DNA of 64,000 bases from Pseudopyrenochaeta lycopersici (taxonomy: Eukaryota > Ascomycota > Dothideomycetes > Pleosporales > Pseudopyrenochaetaceae), in the NCBI GenBank assembly GCA_003313425.1, contig NHZP01000014.1, forward strand, positions 310,001 to 374,000, in the 5' to 3' direction. The position numbers were made by a program, and so were the translations under genes. Shown here one piece after another: positions 23,241-33,973 of the stretch. The notes under the pieces were generated by a model, which worked only from the letters and a program-made list of their open reading frames with translations, had not been told where the DNA came from and did not search any database. How positions within the stretch are numbered: position 1 is the stretch's first letter; each line of letters begins with the position of its first letter.

Positions 23241-25544
23241 ATGGCGATGAAGACGGTATTACTGGCGGTCAGCCTATTACTAGGATCTGCGCAGGCTATC
23301 ACCGTTGAGTATGCTTTCCATAATTGGGCTGAGACAAAGCTGATTGTGCTAGGGGAATGCTTGCTGCACCTCGACGCAGCACTGGAAATCTCAGCCCCAA
23401 AGGAGTATGTCTTTCGCCAAAACCTTCTGAACAGCAAGCACTAACGTAATAGGATCAAGCACTATTCACCGAGACGAAGTATAATTGGACGTCAGAGAAA
23501 TCTACTACAACTTGGTACTTCTTGGACACCGCCACTGGTAATACCACCAAGGCACCGTTCGGCAGCGCAGTCTCGGAAGTAGTATGGGTTGGTGATACAG
23601 AGGACAGCATCCTCTATATCAACTCAACAAATGCCGAGATTCCAGGAGGTGTTGCGCTATATACTGCTGATCTTGCCGCCGATTCATTTGCACCGTAAGC
23701 CTACCAAGTATGCACGCAGGTGATGTTCAATGCTCATACTTAGCAGAAAGCTCGTTGCATCCCTACATGCTCCTCTTTCAGGCCTGAAAGCTGTGAAAAC
23801 CGAATCTGGTGCCATCAACTTTGTAGGTAACTGTCTTGCATATGAGAGCAACGGCACAGCCTACAACCCTAAGCTTGTCACTGCGCCAAAGAGTCTTGGT
23901 CAGTTGTATGCTTCCAACTTTGTTAGACATTGGAACTACTACATCACTGCTGAACGATATGCGGTCTTCAGTGGCGTGCTCAACGGCGGTAATGGCAGCT
24001 ACTCATTCGCTGGGGAGCTCAAAAATTTGCTGTCAGGCATCAACTCTACTGTGACTCGTCCAGAGAGCCCAGTTCAAGGTTCATCTAGTGATCCCGGAGA
24101 CTATGATTTGTCACCTGATGGCAGCTATGTTGCTTTCCGCTCCAAAGCTCCTGAGCTTCCGAAGGCAAACTACACGGCTAGTTACATCTACATTGTTCCG
24201 CACGATGGTTCAGAGGTCGCTGTCCAGGTCAATGGCCCAAACACGACCGCTCCGGAAACTGCCCAGGGCGCATCTGGCTATCCTGTCTGGTCACATGACA
24301 GCAAGAAGTTAGCCTATGGCCAGCAAGACGGTATCGACTACGAGTCGGATCGCTTCAAACTCTACGTTGCGGACATTGACGGTCTTAACTCGAAAGTGAG
24401 GTCTGTTGCTGAAGACTGGGACTCAAGCCCGTCGGGTCTTGCCTGGAGCCCAGATGATGTTGATCTATGGGTCACGTCTGAATTGCACGCTTCCACGCGC
24501 CTGTGGCTTGTCCCAGAGGATGCGGCCGCTGACTTTAAGCCAATCAACTTTACTGGACCCGATACTGTTCTTTCCGATTTCAGTGTCCTGCCTGATGGCT
24601 CTGCTTTTGTCTCGGCAGCGTCTAGCTGGAGCAGCCGCATCTTTTATAGCCAGTACCCTGGTCAGGATAAGAAAGTCCTCTTCACCGCAAATGAGGTAGA
24701 CCCTGAGCTCAAGGGTCTGAAGCCAGACTCGGTCTCCAACTTCTGGGTCAAGAACGACGATGGCGACGATATTCAGACGTTTGTCTTCTATCCTACGGAC
24801 TTCGACCCCAGCAAGAAATACCCGCTTGCCTTTGTGATCCATGGTGGCCCGCAATCTACTCAAGGAGACAACTGGAGTGTGCGATGGAACCTTAGACTCT
24901 GGGCCGACCAGGGGTTTATCGTGACAACTACGCAGTTTACGGGCTCGCCTTCATATAGCCAGGAGTTCACTGATAAGATCCAAGCAAACTGGGGCGGAAC
25001 TCCCTACACTGACCTGATCAAGGTCTTTGAGCATCTGCGTGACAACGTCGATTACGTGGACACTGACCGCGCGATCGCTGCTGGCGCTTCCTTCGGCTGC
25101 TACATGACAAATTGGATCCAAGGCCATGACTTCGGCCGCGAATTCAAAGCCCTTGTCTGCCACGACGGAAAAATTAACCAAGTTGGCTCCTACGCTACTG
25201 AGGAACTTTGGTTCATTCAGCGCGACAACAATGGCACCATCTGGAACGATCGCGCAAACTACGAGCTCTGGGACCCTCTTGCACATTTCGCCAATGCTAG
25301 CACGCCCGAATTCATCATTCACAATGATCTAGATTACCGTGTTGTTCAGGCAGAAGGATTGCAGACGTTCAACATCCTGCAGAGTTTGGGTGTCCCGAGC
25401 AGGTTTTTGCACTTCCCAGATGAGGGCCATTGGGTTACGAACCGCCAGAACAGTCTCTTGTGGCATAAGAGTATTTTCAACTGGATTAGGTATTGGGTGG
25501 GATTGGACGAGGACTTGATGACCGAGGGTGTGATCACACAATAA
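23241..25544 (+). CDS. dppV: Secreted dipeptidyl-peptidase V (S9 prolyl oligopeptidase family)
   Basis: Secreted serine peptidase that removes dipeptides from peptide N-termini during extracellular protein digestion. Exons: 23241-23308, 23353-23404, 23453-23694, 23744 (or 23747)-25544. Introns are 44, 48 and 49-52 nt with GTATGC, GTATGT and GTAAGC donors. The spliced protein is about 720 residues, the family's usual length. It has a signal peptide (MKTVLLAVSLLLGSAQA) followed by GMLAAPRRSTGNLSPKG, which lines up with the mature N-terminus of known DPP-V. A beta-propeller part precedes the alpha/beta-hydrolase domain. The catalytic triad is visible as GASFGC (Ser about 570), DLDYR (Asp about 651) and DEGHW (His about 683). 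The residue after the nucleophile's glycine is Cys, where GG is usual. Several N-glycosylation sites are present. Confidence 0.93.
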
Positions 25545-25747
25545 TTGGCTGCACATAGAGAGCTTATTTGTGACTTGGCGCAACAATGTGAAATGAAGGA
25601 ATCATAGCCATTTATTCGCGTAATATCAGCCTTGTTCATGAAAGACTTGCATGATCGCAGATAATGCTCGCTTTGTGGCCTTGCCGGAAACAAATCAAAT
25701 AAATGTTCAATTGGCCTTCAGTCTCGTAATAACAATCGTCCACTGGA

Positions 25748-26138
25748 ATGTCGCATCCTGTCTCTCCCTCTAAAGTCCCATCGAATCCCGTAATAGACCC
25801 AAATGACAATGCATTACGAGTTGCCACCATCAGGCGGGTCACCGCCCTTGCCGAACTCGTCACCGTTCATCATATCGAGATTTCGAACCGAAGAACTAGA
25901 CTGATTAGAGAAGCAAGGGGTAAAATGCAGGTAATACACTTACTTGGTGCAGTACTGGGTAAGTATATGATTACGCAAATTTGCCTGGACTGAAGTGCTG
26001 CGGGAGATGGAAGATCTGGAGATTAGGAAAACTTACGGATTAGGACATGCTCTTATACACGAGATCCACGAAGGCGTGATAGCATTTGATCACGAGTTCA
26101 ACAATAGAGGTTGTGGTGTTATCGCCGGATTTGGCTAA
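25748..26138 (+). CDS. Small hypothetical helical protein, two exons (cryptic)
   Basis: No recognised family. Exon 1 starts at 25748 (MSHPVSPSKVPSNPVIDPND...) and continues with a strongly helical, charged segment (IRRVTALAELVTVHHIEISN, then RRTRLIREARGKMQ). A downstream frame of about 44 codons (MEDLEIRKTYGLGHALIHEI..., then GVIAGFG and stop at 26136-26138) is open and protein-like. Two splice solutions join them: donor GTAATA at 25931 to acceptor at 26006 (76 nt, about 104 residues), or the strong donor GTAAGT at 25959 to acceptor at 25995 (37 nt, unusually short). The helical pattern faintly recalls chorismate-mutase-like or AroQ-type helices, but no motif supports that. The gene sits in the gap between DPP-V and a minus-strand NAD(P)-binding gene. 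Confidence 0.42.
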
Positions 26139-26429
26139 GATAGCCTAAGCCAGCCTGACCAGCCTATACCGTGCGACGAGTAGACTTAACTAATGCAGCC
26201 TTGTGCATAGAGTTTGGAATTATGTACAAAACTTCGGTATCTGCGGGAAATCACTGTCCACTTGTTACTGCCACGAAGTCAAAGATACGGCAGTTTGTTG
26301 TTACAGATGCCGGTACTCTAGGACTAGTTCTCTTAGACAGCGCGTGACTATGTGTGTACACTGTCCACAGCAGAAGCGCTCTGCGCATTCCTTCCAATAC
26401 GATACTCGAGTCCATTGACGAAATAACCG

Positions 26430-27140
26430 TCACACAGCCTCACTGAGCAACTTCCGTCCCCGTTCCACCATTTCACCATTCTCAAGAATAGTCTTTTGCG
26501 ATCCATTCACCACCAGATCCGCGACGAATGCTCCTAACTCCTCGCCACGAATCACAAGGTTTCGTCCCATCAGAAATTCAGCCGCCGTGTTCGTGCATGC
26601 ATAGCCGCCGACCATTATTCCGCCAGGTCTTATAATAAAAGCTTCCCAAATGTCGCGATGCGTTTCTGCAAACTTGATCGTCTTCGTTTGAAGCACGCCC
26701 TTCATCCTCCGTTGGTCGCCGAGAAAGTACAGCCACTGTGACTGATCAGGCTCAACGAACGCACCGGAGAGGAGTATGAATTTGAACTTTGCTCCCCGTC
26801 TTACTTGATTTCGAGAGGATGCGAGTAATTTCTTTACAAAATGTTCTTGGAACGCCAGGGGATATTTCAAGTTTACGTCCTCGTTCAAGTTATATGTGCC
26901 CATCGCCCAGACCATTGCATCGGCGTCCAAAATCTTATCCCAAGTCTCGTTTTGAACATTTTCTAAATCTCCAAAGTCTGGGATGATGATATTTTCAAGT
27001 TTATTATCACCATTATCGTTGTGTTCAGGGAGCGTCTTTCTTGTCAATGCGATGACTTGGGTGACGTCATTACGGCGCAGCACGTGCTGCAGGATTGTGC
27101 CGCCGATGGAACCAGACGCGCCTATGATAAGAACTTTCAT
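26430..27140 (-). CDS. NAD(P)-binding Rossmann-fold protein (atypical SDR, NmrA/semialdehyde-like)
   Basis: Intronless gene for 236 residues starting MKVLIIGASGSIGGTIL, with the dinucleotide-binding GxSGxxG loop right at the N-terminus. Later blocks fit an atypical short-chain dehydrogenase of the kind that lacks or alters the YxxxK pair: ADAMVWAMGTYN, KFKFILLSGAFVEPD and AFIIRPGGIM. It is probably cytosolic, and the substrate is unknown. The short length and compact fold resemble yeast/fungal nucleoside-diphosphate-sugar epimerase-like proteins (Fmp52/HTATIP2 style). No targeting sequence is evident beyond the Rossmann strand. Confidence 0.85.
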   Translation of the reverse strand: MKVLIIGASGSIGGTILQHVLRRNDVTQVIALTRKTLPEHNDNGDNKLENIIIPDFGDLENVQNETWDKILDADAMVWAMGTYNLNEDVNLKYPLAFQEHFVKKLLASSRNQVRRGAKFKFILLSGAFVEPDQSQWLYFLGDQRRMKGVLQTKTIKFAETHRDIWEAFIIRPGGIMVGGYACTNTAAEFLMGRNLVIRGEELGAFVADLVVNGSQKTILENGEMVERGRKLLSEAV

Positions 27141-28618
27141 TCTTCAATGTGGACAAGAATAAATTGAGTGCACGGCTGCTGAAAATATCGCAGTGAGCGA
27201 CGCTGAGATTTAGGGATAGTCCTGGTCGTGTTGGTCTCAAGTCTTATGTTTAGCCCAAATCCTCATCGGACGAAACTCCGTAAAATTACGCCCGGGGCGC
27301 TTATGTCCGTTGCCTAGACTACCACTTCACTTGACGGGTAGACCGATTGTGAACACATGGAGCAGTTAGATATGAGGTTGCTCGCACCGAAATGGATGTA
27401 CTGGTGGGGGCCACAAAGGAAACCTGGACGAAAACCATCGGAGCCTGACCAATACGGACGGCGGAATGAGCGGCGAGCCAGAATCACTGAATGCTATGAA
27501 ATACTTACAACTGATATTGAATAAGCTTTAGCTATGTGATATCCAAACCATCGTAGTTCTTGCGCCACTCTTCCTCATATTTGCGATAGTCGGACTGTTT
27601 GGAGCCAGACCTAGTTAGCGAATAAATCTGATCTGGGGCTGAAATAAGGATAACAACAAGGATTGGAATTGAAAAATTTCCTGTTTGGCAACTCAATCAG
27701 ACTTGATAGCCCAAAATTAGATGAAAAAAATATAGTTCCTTTTTATAGGTGACGAAAATAACACCTGTGCAGAGATAAATACCATGTTGTGGTCTCTCAA
27801 CTTCCAGCACTCACTCCCCGCAACTTGAGCAAATCAATGCTGTCCTTCAGATCTCCTTTATTTAAAAATTATTAAATTTATAAAACTTACTACGGTCTTG
27901 ATCATCCTTTCCATTGTGTCTTTCATAACGTGTAGAATTGCATTTACTTTGCACCTCTGCTCCACCACGGCTTTCTACAGATTTTAGATCTTAGAGGCTT
28001 GGAGCAATAATGCTAGTAATAGAGAAAGCTAATTTCAAGGTTCAGGAACAGATAGTCTGTTTGGAGTTAAAGATTTTACAAATTCACTTTGAGGGGGAGT
28101 GCCCTGTCTCTTGGCGCCAGGATCGAATGTGCTTACGAGATTGAGTACCCTATGTTACCGAGATACATTGTACTCTAAACTTCAACAAAACGATCCAACG
28201 CTGGTAAATCAGAGACAAATCGCTGGGCGTCCGCCTGGTACAAAAACTTGTATATACTTTGTCAGTGCATCCATGCACTCTATTGTTAAAACGCTAGGTC
28301 TCGCGAATCCCAAACAAAGCTCAAAATAAGCGCCGACAAGAGGAAGAAGCCGAATCTAAACGCCGGCGAGCGCAGTCACAGAGAGACAAGGCTAAGAACC
28401 AACAAGAGCGAGCTGAACTTGAACGCCGACGAGCGTAGTCTCAGCGAGACAAGGCCAGGGCGAAACGAGAGGAAAACGAAAGCGTGGAGAGAATCACGCG
28501 TGTACCGGTAGTTCTGCGATCTTTAGCGCTGAGAAGCAACCCACCATCGCTAGCTACCAAACTACCTAGGCTTGCCGTGCCGGAGAAGAACCCGTCTAGC
28601 ACGTCGCGCCTCTCCACA
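27141..28618. other. AT-rich gene-poor stretch with a broken charged repeat
   Basis: The first 1.1 kb is AT-rich with no credible gene. At about 28310-28490 an uninterrupted frame, apart from one stop, encodes Lys/Arg/Glu/Gln-rich helical sequence. Two tandem 21-residue copies start at 28349 (AESKRRRAQSQRDKA) and 28412 (AELERRRA, stop, SQRDKAR). In the second copy the codon matching CAG is TAG (28436-28438). This frame runs into the BTB gene that follows, so it may be its lost N-terminus or a 5' UTR relic. Confidence 0.5.
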
Positions 28619-29424
28619 ATGGAAACCCGTTCAAACAAGTTGATGGGGAAAATGACCGAGTATGCACCCCTCAGGTTCACGCGATGTTGACTGACTTACG
28701 TAGAATGTTTAACGATACGAAATACTCAGATGCCACGATCCTTATCCACGATGTAGAACTACCCGTACACAAATTTATCATTTGCATACAAAGCGCATAT
28801 TTCGAAAAGGCATTCCAGAATGCATTCGTCGAAGGGACATCAAGTGTGCTTAAATTCAACAATGGTAGCGGAGCGGCTCACTGGAGGGTATTTGAGTACT
28901 TGTACACTGGGAATTATTCGGACAGCCTGTCAGACTATTTTGAAGGTAAGCTAGCCTCATTTTCTATGCGCTCAAAGTTCTAACATCCACCTGATGATCC
29001 TCCGCTACTAAAAGACCCTCGTGTATACGCCCTCGCCGATATGTTCTTCATAGAGGATTTAAAGGCGCTTTGCACAAACAAACTTCAACAAAAGTTAAAG
29101 GACCTCTGGACAAGCGAATCATTCCCAGAATGCGTTCGAGAAATATACGACTCTACTCCTAACAGCGATGGTGCAATGCGATCTGCTGTAGTTGAGGCGG
29201 CAAGGATTCATGCAAATGAACTAGTCAAGAAGGCCATCTTTAGAGAACTTATCCACGAGGGAGGAGATTTTGTGGTTGATTACTTGGAGAGTATCATGCT
29301 TCCAAGGTCTCCTGAGGTCTCCAAAACATATGGCACATCCTCAGGCTTTGGCGCCCAAGGTTTTGGCACCCCAGGTTTTGGCAAAATTGGAACTGTTAGC
29401 ACATGGCGAAGCTCCGCAGTATAG
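28619..29424 (+). CDS. BTB/POZ-domain protein with FG-containing tail, three exons
   Basis: Predicted 230-residue BTB protein. Exons: 28619-28659, 28704-28945, 29015-29424; introns are 44 nt (donor GTATGC, branch GACTGAC, acceptor ACGTAG) and 69 nt (donor GTAAGC). Splicing joins METRSNKLMGKMTE to the BTB core MFNDTKYSDATILI, then VELPVHKFII, YFEKAFQNAFVEG and VFEYLYTGNY, and after intron 2 DPRVYALADMFFIEDLK, the classical order of a fungal BTB fold. BTB domains mediate dimerisation or Cul3 E3 adaptor binding. The C-terminus ends with Gly-Phe repeats (SGFGAQGFGTPGFGKIG), which resemble nucleoporin FG motifs. A start at 28684 using an unspliced frame also exists. The open frame continues upstream of the chosen ATG until an in-frame TAG at 28436. 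Confidence 0.75.
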
Positions 29425-30837
29425 TAGTTGAAATTTATGAAGGAAGAGATAATAAAGTTCTAATGGAGCAGGTGTGGTTTTGAGATGTATCTTACGCTCA
29501 TTAATGCTATTTGCAGATTGCTCTGTCGATCCGGATCTTCTTGTTTCGAGCGCTCGTACCACCATATTTGTCTCATAGCCACAAGTTTGGTTTCCAGATT
29601 GACATAAATACAATACATAATTATGGTTACGTGAAATATATGGGGGCATTTACGTATACCAGCCGAAATTAGCCAGTACGCTCACAGGAAGTACTTATCG
29701 GGGCGACAACGCCGCTCGAGTTTGCAATGATCAAGGCGCCTAAAACTAATAATGACTTGAAAGTATAGTAGTGAGGCTCCCAGGCTCAGATAAAATTACC
29801 CATAACGAATTATAGCGAAGCGAGCTTGACAGTGGCGATGAAAGGGTAGGACTCCATAATGTTGAACTCGTGGGCTCTCTGTATTTCAGGCGAGAAGGCG
29901 ACGTTGCGAAAGTCATTCGTTGATCAACAAGGTCGCATGTGCTCAAAACAAGTCATAGCCACAATGTACAAAGGGCTTGGGCAAAACTTGACGTGTGTGC
30001 AGAGCTATGCTTGCTTGAAGTCAAACTATGTCTCATATTTTTCTTGGTGCAAGTGAGTCCCACCACTCATGGAGGACTTGACTTGACATAGTGGCTATGC
30101 AGGTGGCAAGTACTGTGAAAAAGAAGCTCTGCCGACGAGTTAAATATATAAGGCACATTTGCTATCACTTACCAAGAAAATCGAGCGAACCAGAGAGGAA
30201 ATGCGCGCTAGACGTGCTAGACCGTTGTCAATAGCTGCCGTGTGGCATATTTCTGCAGGAAAAATACAGCAGCAATATCGTTTTAGAAACTTGAGAACCC
30301 ATCAAATTGGGTTCACCACATTCAGCTAGGTTTTACTGAGTCTCTTTTCGTGTTAGCACACTCAAACCTTCCCCTATTTGGAAAATACAGGCGATATGCA
30401 GCGCCAGAAACACCTCACAAATAAGCCTCTCCGTGGGTCAAGTTTGGTGATAGTTCTTGATCCACAATGTTTTCAGCAATACAGTCCACAGAGGCCAAAA
30501 CCTCTTTCCAGTCTGCGAAGTATTTCCTCTGCATTGAGAGCGCGTTGGAAGTTTGCAGACTGCATGGGCACGGTCGCGTCAAAATCCAAAACTAAAGGAA
30601 CCGTGTTATTGGTGGCGTTATAGTCCTGCCAATATGCTTTATGGTTTGCACCACTGCGCAGGCTGCGCAGGCTGTGCAGGAAGGCTGAGTTACGGTAGTG
30701 CGGTTTCTCAGCTCGTGGACAGGGATAGCCAGGAGACGTACAGCACCTCTGAACTGACGCTGCAATCAGCTTCGCTGGCGTTGAAGCACCTCGCGTTTTG
30801 CCTCCATGATTCACCCTGGGATAGAAAAACTGTCACC
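29425..30837. other. Intergenic 1.4 kb between BTB and Cys-rich membrane protein genes
   Basis: AT-leaning sequence with only short frames. No domain-bearing frame or repeat was recognised. The last 150 nt form the upstream region of the gene at 30838. Confidence 0.5.
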
Positions 30838-31977
30838 ATGAAGGACAGATTCTGGCTTTGCACGGTCGCAGTTGCATGGCTGGCCGCCGCTGTGGACGCT
30901 GCAGGCTATGTCCAGAACGAACACACCAAAGTATCGCAGACAGCGAGTCCGAAAAGCGTTATTACTGCTCCACCGGTGGTTCATGGTGAACTCTTCAAGA
31001 GAGCTGCCGCGACATGTGGGTACATTCGTGGAAATTCAGGTACAGATCTTTAGTCCTAACGTTGAGCACCTCTGAACGCAAGGTTTACAATGTGAACAGC
31101 ATCGCCTTTGACTTGTCCTGATGGTTACAACTGTGCTACAACAGCACATCTCCTGCCCGCATTTGCTTGTTGCAACAGCATCGAGTGCCTAGACGACTGG
31201 GGAGTGTGCCAGGACTATGGCCAAGCCGACTGTCAGCCGCAGGGCATCAAGCTTCCAGCAAGCGTATGCTCCAGTATCTATGGTTCCATACTCTCATGGT
31301 ACGTCTTGATGGTGACATAACTGCTTCTTTCTTTGCAGCAAGTTGATCAGGACTGTAGCTCAAAAGAAAACCCCTATTGCTTCAGGTACGCTCGTAGCTC
31401 TGTGCGCGGAGCTTATCAAACGTATTATTCTTACGGTTGCGGAACGTCATCATCAGATGTCCTGGTTCTTGCGACAGCTACAAACGGCAACCAAGATTCG
31501 GTTTCAGAGCCCACGGGCGCAGGCAGCATCTCTTTTGCCTCAATTCCAGGCCTCACCCAGTCGATCTTCTCAAGTGCCTCCACAAGTCCTAGTAGCGGCA
31601 GCGTCTACAAAAGCAGGCTTAGCAGAAGACAGATTGTTTTGATTGCTTTGCTAAGCGGTGCTGCCCTGCTTATCGTTCTAGTCCTGGGGTACATCTTCAT
31701 TTGGCAACGACGCAAGCAGAATAACATATATCAACCCCCGCCGTATCAGCCGCCATATCCACCCCCGGTGTTGCCTGGGCCTCCGCCAGGCCCAACCTAC
31801 CAATGGAACAATGTGCAACAAGTTGGCTTGCCACCGAACGGATTGATAGCTACGCCACCACCCATTAAATGCACTGGGCCACCTTTGCAGGAGATGAGTG
31901 CGCCTGTAAGACCGCTGCACGAGATGCCCGGAGGAAATGGCATACCTGCAGGTAGGGTTAGACAGAGCCCTTACTGA
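30838..31977 (+). CDS. Cys-rich single-pass membrane protein with proline-rich cytosolic tail
   Basis: Predicted plasma-membrane protein of about 334 residues. The ATG at 30838 opens a signal peptide (FWLCTVAVAWLAAAVDAAG). An extracellular Cys-rich region follows (TCGY, TCPDGYNC, FACCNSIEC, GVCQDYGQADC, DCSSKENPYC, YGCG), of a type common in fungal surface proteins. Next come a Ser/Thr-rich stalk, one transmembrane helix (VLIALLSGAALLIVLVLGYIFIW), a stop-transfer QRRK and a Pro/Tyr-rich tail (YQPPPYQPPYPPP). Intron 1 is 31040-31099 (donor GTACAG). Intron 2 is uncertain. A 75-nt intron at 31264-31338 keeps frame. The stronger GTACGT donor at 31299 would keep the attractive CSSIYGSILSC segment but shifts frame by one base. 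Architecture recalls stress-sensor or Mid2/Wsc-like tails; no lectin domain is certain. Confidence 0.75.
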
Positions 31978-33671
31978 TGTAGAATACCAATATTAAGAAT
32001 GGAATTGAGGAGTAACCTTCTCGCATCCTTTTCGTCCACGAATCTGCCGCTGTCAGTACATCGACATGACTTTTTGCATTTCTTCGTCCCTAAAGAAATT
32101 CTTGATATACTTAATATATGGATGCGTACAGGTACCAAATGCTTTACTGTACTACTTATCTGTTGAGCTACTAATCGTTCACCAAGTACCACGCTTCATG
32201 TTGCTTATCCCGCAACCATTCAAGATACTCGGCACTTCGTTACGAGCGCAAGCATCATAATATTTCGTACCTGGACGAAGCTCACAAGTATCGAAAAAAC
32301 AAATGGCAAAACATACAACAGCAAGAATTCGCTAGTGGTCACCCACCTAAAAAGTAGCCTGCCAGTACATTGTTCTATATGGCTGAGCGGATGGGAAGGA
32401 TTGTGGCAACATTGCTGCATTTTGCTGTCGTTTATCCCCGGTGAAGAGATCCAGTTACAGTCGGAAGCCGTGAAAGGTAAGCCACATCACGGACTTTTGA
32501 CAGGCAACAGCAGACCCATTCCAAGAAGGAGTACTTAAACCCCTATGTGTAGCGGACATGCGCAGTACACGCTGTTTGAAGGCCTAAAGGACCATGTACA
32601 AGTTGGCGGCTGACCTCAAATGGGCCTATGGTCCTGCTTCGATAAAGTGTGAAAGAGGCCTACAACCTGAGAATGTCCCAAGACATGAGGTTTCGAGCTA
32701 GAAGAACCACGCCGCCTGCGACATGAAGGTGCAGACTCAAGGTGTAGATTTTGGAAATACTGGGCGTGAGACCCGGCTGTTAGATACCAAGAGCTCATTG
32801 ATATTCCAAGTCACGTTATCGGCGATACACAAATCTTAGCACTGCGTCTCATCATTCTAAATAGTTAATCGCCCATTCTCATCATCGTTGTTGCTTTGAG
32901 ATAAGTCTTTTGTGTCCATATCCGCATGCCTATCACACGAACATGGTCTCAAAACCACTGACCTCCCCCTATCAATGCTGTACATCTTCTCATGTAGCTA
33001 GGCTATATTAATAGACCGTGCTAGTACTGATCAGCATGGTTTCTAGTGATGTCCGTTGCTGAAATGTCGCATATGCCTGATGAGAGAAAAATTAATGCAG
33101 CCAGGAACCAAGTCTATATTAGATATGGCTTACGGGTACTTGTCCTTGGAATAGTATCCTAACTACAGACTGCAAAGTCTGCAAAGCTAAGTATTTACTA
33201 GGCGACTCTAGCATGTTGTTCACAAAACGATAGCCTGCAACTTAGCAAACAGCTACCCTTGCAGGAATACTATAAAGCGTTTTTCGATAGCGGGGATGCA
33301 GAGCTAGGCGGGGTCTTTGCTACTACGAGTGGTGCTGCTGCAGCAGTTGCGCGGCGACGACTAGAATGCAGTGTACGGTGTGCTTAGAAGGAAAACTGTA
33401 AGTCACTTCGAGCAATGAAACGTGGCCAGTTTGAGAAAGCATGGAGAGTTCTGGTCAACACTTGAAATCACTAAGAGAGCGTAAATACTACAATATATGC
33501 TCGTTATAGCGACGTCCAATTCCGGAAAGTTAAACAACATTTGCCCCATCTGCACAATCAACAATCCACGAAATGCATCGCAGCTCGCATCTTGTATTCT
33601 GCACTCAAGCGGCCATGTCACGCCTTACAAAGGTGCAACATTTTATAAGGCTGACGAGCTTCACCTAAGGG
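31978..33671. other. Gene-poor 1.7 kb
   Basis: No supportable gene. Frames are 73 codons or fewer and disordered by stops on both strands. It lies inside the sparse 27-46 kb compartment. No transposon motif is recognised. Confidence 0.5.
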
Positions 33672-33973
33672 TTATTTCGGCCATTTGACGTTGTTAGGGT
33701 CCACAGTCTGTCCCGGATCATTAACCGGATATGCTGGCCCAGTGCTCCCTTGAGCAACTGGCTGTCCAGTAGTTGTATCTACTCCTTGCGGGTATCGACC
33801 AGCTGTGCCTTCTTCTGTATTTGATTCAGTCAGCAGGGTATCATGAGACAATGAAAGCAAGATTTTATCTTACCGCCGAAGTGAGGTGTGTCGCTTGAGG
33901 TATAATCACTACCGCTAGAACTGTAGTCATTATCGCTAGACGAATCCAAGACATCGCTGATAGCTGAGCCCAT
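33672..33973 (-). CDS. Small acidic Ser/Tyr-rich hypothetical protein, two exons (cryptic, 80 aa)
   Basis: No family recognised. Exon 1 (33973-33874) encodes MGSAISDVLDSSSDNDYSSS and a further Ser/Asp/Tyr run. A 59-nt intron (33873-33815) has donor GTAAGA, branch GCTGAC and acceptor AATACAG. Exon 2 (33814-33672) encodes EEGTAGRYPQGVDTTTGQ and a Gly/Pro/Asn-rich end, PNNVKWPK, then stop. The phase-1 junction, good splice signals and consistent composition make chance unlikely. There is no signal peptide or transmembrane segment; the protein is probably intrinsically disordered and cytosolic. It is isolated in a 5-kb gene-poor stretch, as orphan or lineage-restricted genes often are. Confidence 0.55.
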
